From: Symbiodinium natans
Taxonomy: Eukaryota > Sar > Dinophyceae > Suessiales > Symbiodiniaceae
NCBI GenBank assembly: GCA_905221605.1
Contig: CAJNDS010000416.1
Span: 1-64,000 of the forward strand
Direction: 5' to 3'
DNA length: 64,000 nt
Part shown: positions 45,082 to 57,000 of the stretch, piece by piece
Layout: each line of letters starts with the position of its first letter
Position numbering within the stretch: position 1 is the stretch's first letter
Program-made: the position numbers and the translations under genes
Notes under the pieces: generated by a model
Databases searched by the model: none
Seen by the model: the letters and a program-made list of their open reading frames with translations, nothing else
What the model was told of the DNA's origin: nothing

Positions 45082-48000
45082 AGGCTCGAGCGAAGATGAA
45101 AAACTTTCTCGAAGCCACGGCGTTCCGCCTGCACCGAATTTCCACTCAAATAGCATGTCCGAGCGACCTTGGTGTCTTGATACCACTATGAAATCCACGA
45201 GCCTAAGCTGCGATAAGTTCGGACGTAGTTCCTAAACCTGACCACCAGGCGACCACCATCTGTCTCTCTCTGCTTCTGCAAATTCCAAAATGGTTTTGCA
45301 TCAGACAGCCGCCCGTCCACCGGACCCGACCACTAGATCTTACCGCAACCTCCGGAATTGCGTGTTGGGTACCCGAAGTTGGCAGGAGTTTCACGATGGT
45401 GACTGCTATCTACGGTCGCACCACTGGAAGGGCCTCATCGCTCGACGAAACAACTAACACGAACAGATCAGCCCACCTCGGAGAGCTTGTCCGGGGTCAT
45501 CGACAACACAAAGTGCACGGAGTTCTGCGAGCGGGGTGATAAGGCGTCAACGACTTCCAACAATACATCTAGCAAGAAGACAAGACGGCTAAACCGGCTA
45601 AACACGACTAAGACACTCTAGAAGGTCAAGGCACCGCCAACATTACAACTCGTAGCGCCGGTGCCCGAAGCCTCGGAGTGGTATTCCCGCAGCTCTGTAA
45701 TGGAAGCCCGCCTCAGAACATGTTCAGCGAATGCTCTCGAAACTGGAACAATATGGAACAATACTGCACAGTCTCGAAAGATGTCGAATGTGCCTCTCAT
45801 CTCCGGGCTTCGGAAGCTGCTCAACCAGCCAGTCCTTGTAGTCCTCCGACGAGCATCTCGTTACGTGCCACGACCACGAAACCGAACCTACGAAGTACTA
45901 CCAAGACACAACTGACAGCGCCCACTTCGAATCTATGGCTCGGACTCAATTTTACGCACACTGCAAAGTCAGTAGCTTAAGGATCAAGAGGGCCCTCTGT
46001 GGGCCGAAAAGAAAGACCGCGGGTGATATGGCCAGGGAGGAAGCCTCCACTGATTTCAGGACCGCGGGTGATATGGCCAGGGAGGAAGCCTCCACTGATT
46101 TCACAGCTCCCAAAACTCTTTCTGGCCATTCACCGATGTTTCACGGTCCCGGCATCTCGGCGCTCAGCCCGCTCTTCAAGCCTTTCGGTTTCGGCAACTA
46201 ACTGGTATGTCCCTTTTTCTAAGAGCTTCTTTAGGGCCTCAGCGTTGCCTTGAATCTTTGTGAGGGCATCTACAATCATGGCTTGATGCTCAACCCAGCG
46301 AACTTCGGCGCCTACGCCATCCATTCTCTCACGAGCTATCGCCAAGTCCAGCGCGGTGTACTTGTCTTGGGCCAGCGAACCCTCCTTTCGGAGGTTGTCG
46401 TAGAGCGACTTCGCATCCACAACTGTCAGCGAATCTTTGAGCGTGTGATCTGCCTTGGCACTCTGCAGCACCAAATCGGCCTGGGCTCTGACGTTCTCTT
46501 TGAAAACTTCGAGGCTGAACTTCTCCTGGATCAAGTCATTCCAGATTGCTTTCGCCCACAGAAGATCTCCTAGACCTTTGTTGAGCGATTGAGTCTCGGC
46601 GGCCAAGGTTGAGTTCACTTTTCTTCTCAGCTTTCCGCTCTTCCACCAGACCAGCGAGCAGGTAGCTTCGTGCCCCTGCAACATGTCCTTGTGGAATGCT
46701 ATGACTCCCAAGGCCCCCTGGGTGGAGCCGTCGCTGTAGTTGGTGAAGCTTGCATCCGTGACCACGCCCCATCTCAGGTCCTCGCACTCTATTGGGAAGT
46801 AGCGCAAGGTGAGGTCTGGCCAAGCGCGCACCTTATTGATGCACTGGTTCAGCTCGAGAATGTCCTTGATCTTGAGCGTGCTCAACTTGGATGCCATTAT
46901 GCTGGCTCCAGCGGCGGCATCTGGACGACACTCCTTGGCGGCCCACGCTAAAGATCCTACGGCGCCTCTGAATTTGTTCTTCTCTTCCTCCGTCGCGTCC
47001 GCCTCGGGGTGAGCTCTGCGTCCCTTTTCCAGACTCACTGGCGCCATTCTTTCGGACACGAACTTGCCCATGTCTATGCAGACGGTGTAGTCGCTCAGTT
47101 GTCTGATGCGTCGCCCGTTGAATGTCGTGCCATCCAAGAGCTGCATCAACTGCTTGAATTTTCCGAATTTAAAGCGCTCGCGCAGTTTTGCCAGCTGAAC
47201 TTCATGATCTCGGTTGCCAAAGCACAGCAAGTCGTCGATCTCGATCACTATGATCCCTTCAACGGTGCCCTCTAAGTATTTAACGAAGATGGTTGGGTCT
47301 AGCCTGCTTTGCTTGTAGTTCAAGTCCTTCACGATGTAGCTCTTCAGCGTCTGGCGCCAATGTATGGGACCATCCATGAGCCCGTAAACGCCGGCCACCA
47401 CTTCGATGATCTGTTCTGGGTCCATGTTCGGTAGACCCCCTTTTGGCTGCCTCACGTAGAGCTTGCCGCCTGGTCTCAAGAGAGGGTCCGACTGGGTGAA
47501 GGCTGCTTTCAGGTCCCCGCAGGACCCCTTCAGCTTCATACTTGCGGCCAGCTGCAAAACCACTTGCAAGTTCTGCGTCGTGACCGTCGGGCTGTATCTT
47601 TCCAAGTCCAGAGCATCGGGATCCATGTCACCTCGCACGCAAAAGCGAGACTTCTTTGACGGTGTCTCGCCAATCTGTTCCCCGGGCTTCAGCCTTCGGA
47701 CCATTCTTGACCCGATCACCCGGTTCAGCTTGCCCTGCGACTCCAGCTCCTTGAGGACTCTTCTCGACTCCTCCACCGACAGCACCTTCGTCGCGCCGGA
47801 ACTTTCTATTTTGCTCCACTCTTCAGCGTCTTGTAGTCGCCAGGCTGGCCACTCCTCTTCGGGAATGTCGGCCTCGCTTACCTCATCCGTCGCCACCTTT
47901 TTCATGACGAAGGTCTCGGCATTGAGGACCATGAACGTATACGCTTCGGTCGTCTCCACGTCAAAGTTGGGGATCTCTTTCGACGTTACATGCTTCAGGT

Positions 48001-51000
48001 TCCTTAAGGCCTTCTTGGTGACATAGAAGTCGGTGAAGCCTTTCCATTTGGCCTTCAGATCTCGCTGTGGTTTCAAACTCTTCCAATCGTCCTCCATTTC
48101 TTGCACGCTTCCATCTTTCATCTTCGCCATCGTCTTCCTCTCTCCTGTGAGATCTTCCAGCTTGACTGGCAGCCTCGTCGTCTCCCAGGGTGTGCACATC
48201 GCGCTGCGCCAGCGAACGTGATGCCTTCTCAGGACGCCCAGGGCCGGCTTTAGCTCCCAGGTGTCACGCTGCACTTCGCTTTGTCGCCGAGGTGGAACTG
48301 GCGTCGGTCCTTCTTCGAACTCATCCTGGCCAAAGAACGAGTATGGGTTGCCCGGCTCCTGCTGCCTTCTCAGGGAAGATCGCACCGGCTCATACCCGGC
48401 GCTGCTCTCCGCCTCTGCTAGCCTGCTTGGCGCTCTTGGGGGAACACCGTCCAATCTCTGGCTCTGCACCGCGGAGTCCACAGCTGCGCGTAGTCGTTCT
48501 TCTCGACCGGGAGCTTCAGGAACGGGGAGTTCGGGAACCTCTATCTCTGCCTCGGGCTCCGGCGCTGATGCTTGCCTTGCTGGCTCTGCTGGGACTTCTG
48601 GCACTGGAGTTTCTGGCAGTTGCGCTGGATCGGGAAGTTCTTCTGGCGGAATAGGTATAGGCACCACGGGCGTCTCCGGCTCGTCAATCCTCACTCGGGG
48701 TAGCCCTCGATGTAGGCCTTCTGCGCTCACTTCATCTTCGCCAGCTTCGCGAACTATGGCTCCTCGGGAAACTCCTGGTGGAAGTGGGTCGCCCGTGTGG
48801 TCCTCGATTAAACGACTGCTCGACTTCTTGAAGCGCTCCTTTAGGTCCTGGAACACTTCGCGCACAGCTTCCACTCCGCGAACCTCCTCCGACGTGGCCT
48901 CCCGCACGTGCTCGTTGCAGACCTTCCAAAGTCTGCCCAACACATTGACGTAGCAGTTCGCTCCCTCAGGCATCAAAACGACGCCTGGCCCGACCCAGTT
49001 AGGCTTAAGCACACCTTTATCCTTCCACGACCGCCAAATGTAGACGATCTCTCCCGGCTGAAAGGTTCGGTGCACGCGATTCCTGGCTCGGAGAGCGTGC
49101 TTAGCCGCCTCGGACAGGTTTGTCTCCACGAACGCCTTCTGGGCAGCCCTGCGCGCTGCCAACACTCTTCCACCTCCTCACCGTGGTTCACCAGCGCGGG
49201 GTCAATGGCATCGTCCGACATGAGCTCCCCATTGGTCCGCGCTGTCTGCCCCAGCATCCTTTGAGCTGGAGAAAAGCCGGAGCGATTGAAGAGGCGATTT
49301 TTGGCTGCTTCCACCTCACGTGTCAGCAACCTGAGGTCATCCTCTGAGCACGGAGGATTCTGCCACTTCGCCTTTTCCATCATCTGCTTGAAGAGGCCGC
49401 CATGCCTTTCACAGCGCCCGTTCTGGTGCGGCGCCCTGGCCCCAATAACGTGCAGAAGCACGCCTAGTTCCGCGCATCGGTCTCGAAATTCGCCCAAGAA
49501 CTCTCGCCCTTGGTCCAGAAGGAGGATCTGTGGCATTCCTAAGAAGCGCCCCCACGTTCTGGTAAAGGCCGCCCACACACTCACGGGCTCTTTGCTTCGT
49601 AGCTTTTCCACCATCTGGAAGGAGGTGCCCAGGCAAATCATGTTCAAGTACCAGTTCTGTCCGGAAGCATCCCAATTCGGCATCTGCAAGAGGTCGATCG
49701 CGACCACGGTGTTGGGCGCGTACGACCTGGGCACCATCGCCGGCCTATGCGCCTTCGGAGTTCTACTGGCAGCGCAGGTAGGACATCTGAAGCTGTCCTT
49801 CGCCCAACGCCATATCCTGTCTGGTGTTCGGCTCACCTTCAGAGTTCACCAGATCCGCCAAGCTGGGGTGTCCCAAGTTTCGATGCAGCTTCATCACTGC
49901 CTCCTTTTCTTGTCTTGTAGGCTCACCCACCGGGACGACCGAGTCTTCAGGACGTTCGTCCACTGTGTCCATCGGGCGAAGGTCGAGCTCGTCGAAGATG
50001 TCCTGCTCTGCGACCTCTCCGGGGAAGCACTCGAGGTTATAGTCCATGATTGCCCCCTCCGCTCGGGGCGGCTTGCCCTTCGCCATGGCATACTTGACTG
50101 CGTCCTTGAAGTTTGTGATCTGGTACTTCTTGCGGTATAGCAGGTAGGACGCGGTGCCTTCTGAAGTGGCCTCCTTCAGGTTCTTCAAGCCTGATGACAG
50201 CGGCCCCAAGGCACTGATTACGAAGCCACGGCCCTTCCTCCACTGATGTCTCGCGATGCGACAAGCCAGCGACGACTGCTCCGACGCCACCTTGTTCAGG
50301 TATATTACTTTGGGACCTTGGCTCTCGATGTCCTTCCACACCGCATTCTGGTTGACGCCCTTTAGGTCTATGGTCATGGCGTCAACCCCGGCACTAGCCC
50401 CCACGAGGTAGTCCAGGATCTGATCAGACTTCGCCTTGTCGATCTTGGTCTCGTCGCTCTGGTGCTCCAAGTACAGCTCGGGCTCTTTGACCACCACATA
50501 GACCTCCTCGTCTTCCAGGCTGCGCAGGCCCTCCACGTCCTGCCGGTCCATTCGCTGCAGGACACCGTTCTTGGAGACCACCACAAAGTCGTCCAAGAAG
50601 GGAAGAGGCTTGGCCATCCAACGACGCACCATGTTAGGCGTAGCACTTTGCAACACTCGCGTTCCATCCCACGATCTGACGTTCTGGCCTACGTTCACAT
50701 TCCTGCCAGTTGCTTCGCCACTTGGGTTCTTTGGGTCATCATGCGCGCGTAGAACTGGTTCACCATGTCCACCGCTTGCTTCATCGTGGCCACGGCTTGC
50801 TCCCAGTCGCTCTTGGTTTCTCGCAAGGGCAGCGTGTTCGCTCGATGTCGGGTCTCCTGCTCGTAGCGCTGAACTCTCTTGAACTCGGAGACCATTGCCT
50901 GCACCTGGTTCGCGGTAGTCGGGTCCATCTCGGACAGGTGAGCCTCCATTGCGGTCACGTTCTCCACCGCCCTCTCGAACTCCAGGTACTCGCCCTCGCG

Positions 51001-54000
51001 CAAGTCCAGCGTAGTCTGCAGCTCGTCGCTCCTGGCGCGCTCGTCCGCCAGCTGCTGCATCAGGTTTCCCATCTCCACCTGGTGCTTCTGGGCCATTCGC
51101 TTCTCTTGTTGTTTCAGAGCGTTCTCCGCCAGGTTGAGGGTCTTCTCCTTCGACTGGTTCACGGTCTCCACTGGTCGGCCGGTCAAAGCTCCGGCTGTTC
51201 TCGGGCTGAGTTTCCATCGAGCCTTGCACAGGTTGCAGTGGAACCAGTTCATGTGTCCATTGCCTCCTTTTTTGAGCTGCTGAGCTGGGTGAGCACAGCG
51301 GCCAATCTCTTGAGTCGGCACGCCTTTCACCGAAGCCAGCTGTTCGGGCCTCTCGCCTTCCAGGTAGTTCTTGTAGATCTGGCCCCTGCTGGTAGCCGAA
51401 CTCGTAGTCAAGGTCGCTGGCGAAGTGGTATCCGTAGGGCTGGGCTGCTGCTGCGACTCTGGCCCGGGAAGAGAGAGCCACGGTGACACCACGGTTTGCC
51501 AGTATCCCCAGGCCAGCAGCGAGCAGAGTTTGTCCAACAAAACCCGCCAGTTTCGGACGGCGAGCCTTGGCCGGCTGACGGGATTCCGCACTAGCTGCCA
51601 TGGATTCCGCTGCCGCCCCTGCTGCTGCTGCTGCAGGGCACGAGAAGCTAGCATAGGCCTCGGACTTAAGAGTCTTGGGCGATCTTGTAGTCTTTGGTCT
51701 CGAGCCAAAAACCTGCCCAGTGCGAAAGTCGGACTCCATACGACGCCCTGCACACGCGGAAGGCATCACCCAACCTTCAGGACCAAAGTCAAGCACATCC
51801 ACAGCTGCGTGCCCTGAGGGAAGAGTCGTCATGTTGCACTCTCCATTCACTTTGCTGAAGGTGATCTTGTCTTTGCTTAGGTCAATGACTGAACCCAAGG
51901 CCCTCAAGAGACTAACCGGCAACAGCAATGGCACGTCTTCGGCTACGACTGTCAGCTCAAGCACTCCTGGAACTCCACCGAGGCCGATGGGAACTTCGCA
52001 CACGCCGACTGTTTTTGCTGCGCCTCCAATGCCGCGTGCCTGGGTGGCCTTGTCCGTCCAGCAGCCTTTTAGGCCTAGGGGCCTCAAAAGGTCCAGCAAA
52101 CGAAGAAGGGCCGGACGACCCACCAGGCCTTCCTGAGCCGCAGTGTCCGCCAGGCCGTGGCATCCCTGCGTAGTCACTCCCACGAAGAGCTCGCCCGCCA
52201 TCGACTCGCCCGGCCTGTCGTTGAGGAACTGGCCGAAGGACAAGAAGGTGTTCGCTCCACCAGACCCGGCATCCATTCGGCCGGCCCAGTAGAAGGACCC
52301 TCGGCTTGCTCCCGGGCCCGACGATGACGAAGAGGTAGTCAGCGATGGCCCCGCTCGGTGCCTACACTCCTTGCTCCAATGCCCGACTTCTCCGCAAGCC
52401 CGGCATCGAGTCCTAAGCTTGAGCTGCTCTATGTGCACTCTTCGTGACGTAGGCGACCCCTTCCATGCCGAGCCGCCTTTGCCGAAGGACTTGCTGCTCG
52501 GCTTGCCGGTGTTCTTGCCGTCCTTGTTGAAGAGCTTCTTGCCCCCTTTCTTGCCAAGGTTCGGCTGGTAGTACTGCCGGCCCTTTTGCTGTTCTTTGAG
52601 CTGCTGCCGAACATGTTGGTACGACGCCAAAGCTTCCATGACATCGCCTTCCTCGTACACCGCGTCCAGCTCGCCATCTTCTAGGTACACGTAGTTCTCG
52701 TCTTCTTCGTCTTCCGCCTCCAGGTAGAACTCGGGCTCGCCATAGTGCTCGTGGTTCTCGTAGTACACCTCCTGGCCTTCGCCCTCTTCAGTCTCCGTCC
52801 AGAGCATCGCCTTGGACCCGGAGCTGCTCGAGTTGATGCGGTCAAGTCGCCTTAGGTTGGCGATCACCACATCCTTGGTGTAGTCGCCAGCCAACCACGT
52901 GACCACACGGGACTCCAGCTCTTTGTCCAAGTTCGCCTGCCGAAACAGCAAGTATCCGGCAGCCTTCGCCGGAAGGTCCACGCCCTCGGCTTTGAGCTCC
53001 GCCAAGGCATGCGACGCGCGCACCAGGTAATCCGGGATGGACTCCTTGGCACCTCTAGCCTGGCCATAGAACACGCCCTCCATGGCCCTCGGCAACGCTG
53101 TCTCCACATACGGCTTAAAGTTGTCGTTGAGCACTTTCATCACCGTCTTGTAGCCGTCCGCATGCTGGAGCTCGGCCAGCGTCAAAGACGACACCGCCTC
53201 CCTTGCTGGCCCTGTGAGAGCTTGAACCAGCTTGATCGCCCTCTTCTCCTTGGGAATATCCGTCGTGGCCTCCCACAGCTCAAGATCTCGAAGCCAGGTC
53301 TTGAAAGAGACCTCTGGAGTGGAACCGTTCCAAGAAGGTGGGGGATCTCTATCTCGGTAGACATATCCTCCAGGATCGCCTGAGGACTGTCCTTCCGAAG
53401 TAGATGGCATCTTCACTCACTCGCTCTTGTAGATGTCGACGTGGCTGGGCTCGATCAGATACGTCACCACCTTCCCGCGGCTGATCGGTTAGAAGGCGAG
53501 GAGGGAAACAGCAGGCCCCTGGGACCGCCGGCTGCGACGCCACACACGCCGCCAAGAGCCACGCAGGCTCCGCTGCCAACTGACAGCGCCCACTTCGAAT
53601 CTATGGCTCGGACTCAATTTTACGCACACTGCAAAGTCAGTAGCTTAAGGATCAAGAGGGCCCTCTGTGGGCCGAAAAGAAAGACCGCGGGTGATATGGC
53701 CAGGGAGGAAGCCTCCACTGATTTCAGGACCGCGGGTGATATGGCCAGGGAGGAAGCCTCCACTGATTTCACACAACGGTCTTGACAATCATTGCTCTCT
53801 TCTGTCTGGCTGCCTGGCTCGAAGCCCTCCAAAGGAGTGCCGAATTGAGCTAGGCAAGCGGCAGGATATGGCAAGCCACTCGAGTGAACTCTGTCACTAG
53901 TAACAGCTAACATCCCACCCGCCGTCGTTTACGAAGGTCTGGTCTTGTTTGGAGCCTGCACCTTCACCCTCTTGGAAAGCTGCTTGGCTAACTGTCTTTC

Positions 54001-57000
54001 AGGAGCACGCAGTCACACCACCATCCACCGCGAAGGTCTCAGAAATAGAAAAGCATCGTTTCGTATCGTTTCTCTGGATGTAAAGCTCAACTGCCCAACC
54101 AATCGGTTCGTGCCGGTCCTGCGTCCAGCGTCTCGGCGGAAGTTCCGTGATCTCCAGGCGCACGCGACCTCTCCTGGTACGATGCGTCGGTGGTTTCACT
54201 CGCGAGGACCTGAGGCTGAGCTCGCGGCTGCGAGGCCACACCAAAAGCCTCAAACCTGAAAAAGTTGCAGCTGCCCATGGCTTCATATGGCTCGGCCGAA
54301 GATGTTCCTGCATAAGTCCAGCACTTGCCGGTTGCGCCTTCAATCGCCTTCACCTTGCAAAGGTGCAACATCTGTGGACACCACCACTGCAAGGCCCCTT
54401 TGCCGAATGATGCTCCACAAATATCCGAGTTCCGAGCAGTCCCCTTGAAGCCCCGAAACCACGGCACCATGGGGTGCATCGCTTCCCTCAGAAGCCCAGG
54501 AAGGCATTAATTAGCATTCCGTCGCATTCCATTCTCGATCAGCAAATGGATAGCTAGTGGTGTGATGTGAGTCCTCAGTCCTCACTGGTTCTTGCTGTTC
54601 TGACATGTCGTGACTCAGGGCGGCGCTTTCGCAGCAGACGCCGGATGTTGGCAATCACATCACGCCTCAGCTTGGGAAGTGTCTGCAAACTCGGTCGACT
54701 CTTCATGATGTAGCCATGGCCTGGAATGATGGCCGTGAATGCTCCTCTCCTTTGACTGGGGCGATGACGGATTGTGATTGGGAATGCTGGTGCTCCATCC
54801 CGTCCCAATACCTTTCAAGCACAAGGTGGACAGAACTGGCTCACAAGAACTGCAAAAAGGCTCCGAAGAAGGCTGCGTCATTCTGACCGAACTCAATTCC
54901 TTCACAAAAAAAGCATGGAAGGGCAGAACACCATCCACGCCATTGACGAGTGCCATGGGAATGACGGGACAGTAGTATCCTGGCACAAAAAGTCCAGCTT
55001 TGGCATGTCGAATCTGCCGAGTTGATCTCTAAAAACCGTCTCCACTGAGGCTTGAGCTGGGCTCAATTTGATGGCCTTCTTCGCTAAGATGCCTTGGGAC
55101 ATTCAAGCTATTGCTGCCACAAGCTGCATCAAAACTTGCTCAGTGTGCTCGCTTTAGGCACAAGCTCCAACACGGCATCATCTTCAGCGGGGAACAGACA
55201 GCGGGTCACCTGTTCAAGCGATTTCAAACGGCACCTTTGAAACTGCGAAATAGTCGGATGGAGAATTATGGCCAATTTCCGGGCCTTGGATAGGCATGTG
55301 AAGATATATCGAGCTGCGGCGTGATCCTGACCATTGCAGCAAACAAAACAGGGATACACCGAGCCAGCAACATCACTAAAGTGAACGCAAAAACACTCCA
55401 CCAGTCTCACACGCCCCTTGCCCTGGCGGATGTCATCGAGAAACAAAACAATCCAGAATGCCAGACGCTTCTACTTCTTCTGGCAGCCTACTTGTGCCCG
55501 ACAAGCGTGCGAACGCAGTGCCAGTGGCACCGGCTACCAAGTAGCTGTGTGGGCCAAAAGAAGACAATGTGTGCTACACCATTTAAGCATCGCCTTTGAA
55601 GAATGCCACGATGGAGCAGAGTTCTGCCAGGTCGCCGGCTATTTACCCTTGGGCAACTCGACGGCGCTTCAGGCCCTATTGCACGTGGAGTGATGGGACG
55701 GGTGAGCTTGAGGTTCCGTGGGGCCAACAGCACCATCAGCACCTCTTCGGCGACTTTTTTTCAAGGCACTTTTTTTCATTCTTTTTATGGCCTCGCCACC
55801 ATCCTCCAGGTGTCGTGCTCTCGGGTGCTCTCGGGTGCTTTGGGCGGACAGGCTCAGGGTCGGGGCCAACTGCTTCCCAATTCCACAGAACAGAAACGGA
55901 CGAGACGAGACGGCCGCTGACAGAAACGGCGGTGGTTTGGCTCCACGGCCAACACAGAAGGCTCCCCTTTTCGGCTGTTCTTGGCCGTCGGAATCGGGGC
56001 CCACTAGCCTCGACCAGCCTTTTCTTAGTTGATCGCAGCAAGACTCGTTTCACGGCCAAGACTTTGTTTTCCAGGCGTACCGACTGCAAAGTAGCTCAAG
56101 GGCCATGAGGCCAAAAAAAAGTCAGTAGGGGGGGGGGGGGGGGGGCCAATCTCTACGGCGACAAAAGCACCGAAGCATGTTTTGCTAGCTGTCATGGCTC
56201 GAAGCCCAATGTCAACTAAGAAAGCCTGAACATTTCTCCACTAAAGAGGAATGCCTTGGGTCCGCGGTCCATGCTACAGAAAAAAAAAAAAAAAGGTCTC
56301 GCGCCTTTCCGCCCTGCAGCCTGGATCCAAATTGGCCCCGAGGCTCGAAGAGGTTGATCTTGGTTGATTTCAGGATGCAGAGCAACCACAATGACCCAGA
56401 GAATCCGGAGCAAAGTTCAAGCATGTTCAAGGCTCGAGGCAGCAATGAAATCGAGCGCCCTGTTGCACCCCTCTGCTGGGACTCAGGGCATTGTTGCTGC
56501 CAACAAATGTCTGGGCCATGGAGATGATGGTGCCCTGCCAAGCTCACATGCTACATGCAAAAAACATGAGAGCTGTGCAAAGTGCCGCAGCGGGGGCTTT
56601 TAACATGTAACTTGTACTCTGGCCCTGTAATTTCAGCAGCTGCCTGCAAGGAAGCCTCACCATGGTGGTAAGCGGAGGTCTCGGCCACATAGCCTCGGCA
56701 ACGAGTGCACATGCAGCGGTTCGAAGCGACGGATGCTTGAGGCAGACATGGCTGACTTAAGAGATGCCTATCGTGGTCCCACACGCTTCTTGTAAAGCCC
56801 ATTTCGTGTGAATCAACTTGCAGAAAGGGACCCACACACGACATCTTGGAGCTCACTTGTTTGAAACCATCTTTGCTTGGACACAAATAAGAAATTGTCA
56901 TCTTGCTGCAAAGAACTGCAACATGCAACAAGAACGCCAGGCGAGGGGTCGAGAAACTCTGCAACTGCCGCATGCCCAAGCGCGAAGGCAGAATTTGAAG

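Larger units (their letters stand above)
45913..53773 (-). mobile_element. full-length Ty1/copia LTR retrotransposon
   Basis: Identical 193-bp LTRs (45913-46105 and 53581-53773) flank a single gag-pol region in copia order: gag, protease, integrase, reverse transcriptase, RNase H. The element has the same orientation as the host gene. LTRs start TG and end CA. The flanks share CACAAC (45907-45912 and 53772-53777), overlapping the LTR end, so the target duplication is 4 to 6 bp. The coding region has about four single-base shifts, in compensating pairs. Confidence 0.96.
45844..54118 (-). other. TOP2 intron enlarged by a copia insertion
   Basis: The intron lies between exon 54119-54168 (ELPPRRWTQ) and the exon starting at 45843 (DYKDWLVEQLPKP). 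The same three bases, GAC, occur at both borders, so the exact cut is ambiguous. Without the retroelement it would be about 0.41 kb. The donor is GA or CG depending on the cut. Confidence 0.85.

Noticed and set aside
46052-53416. Continuous 1,217-codon Gag-Pol frame as a single correct protein
   Set aside because: The middle part (about 50695-51382) is out of phase; the neighbouring frame carries the cysteine cluster and coiled coil.
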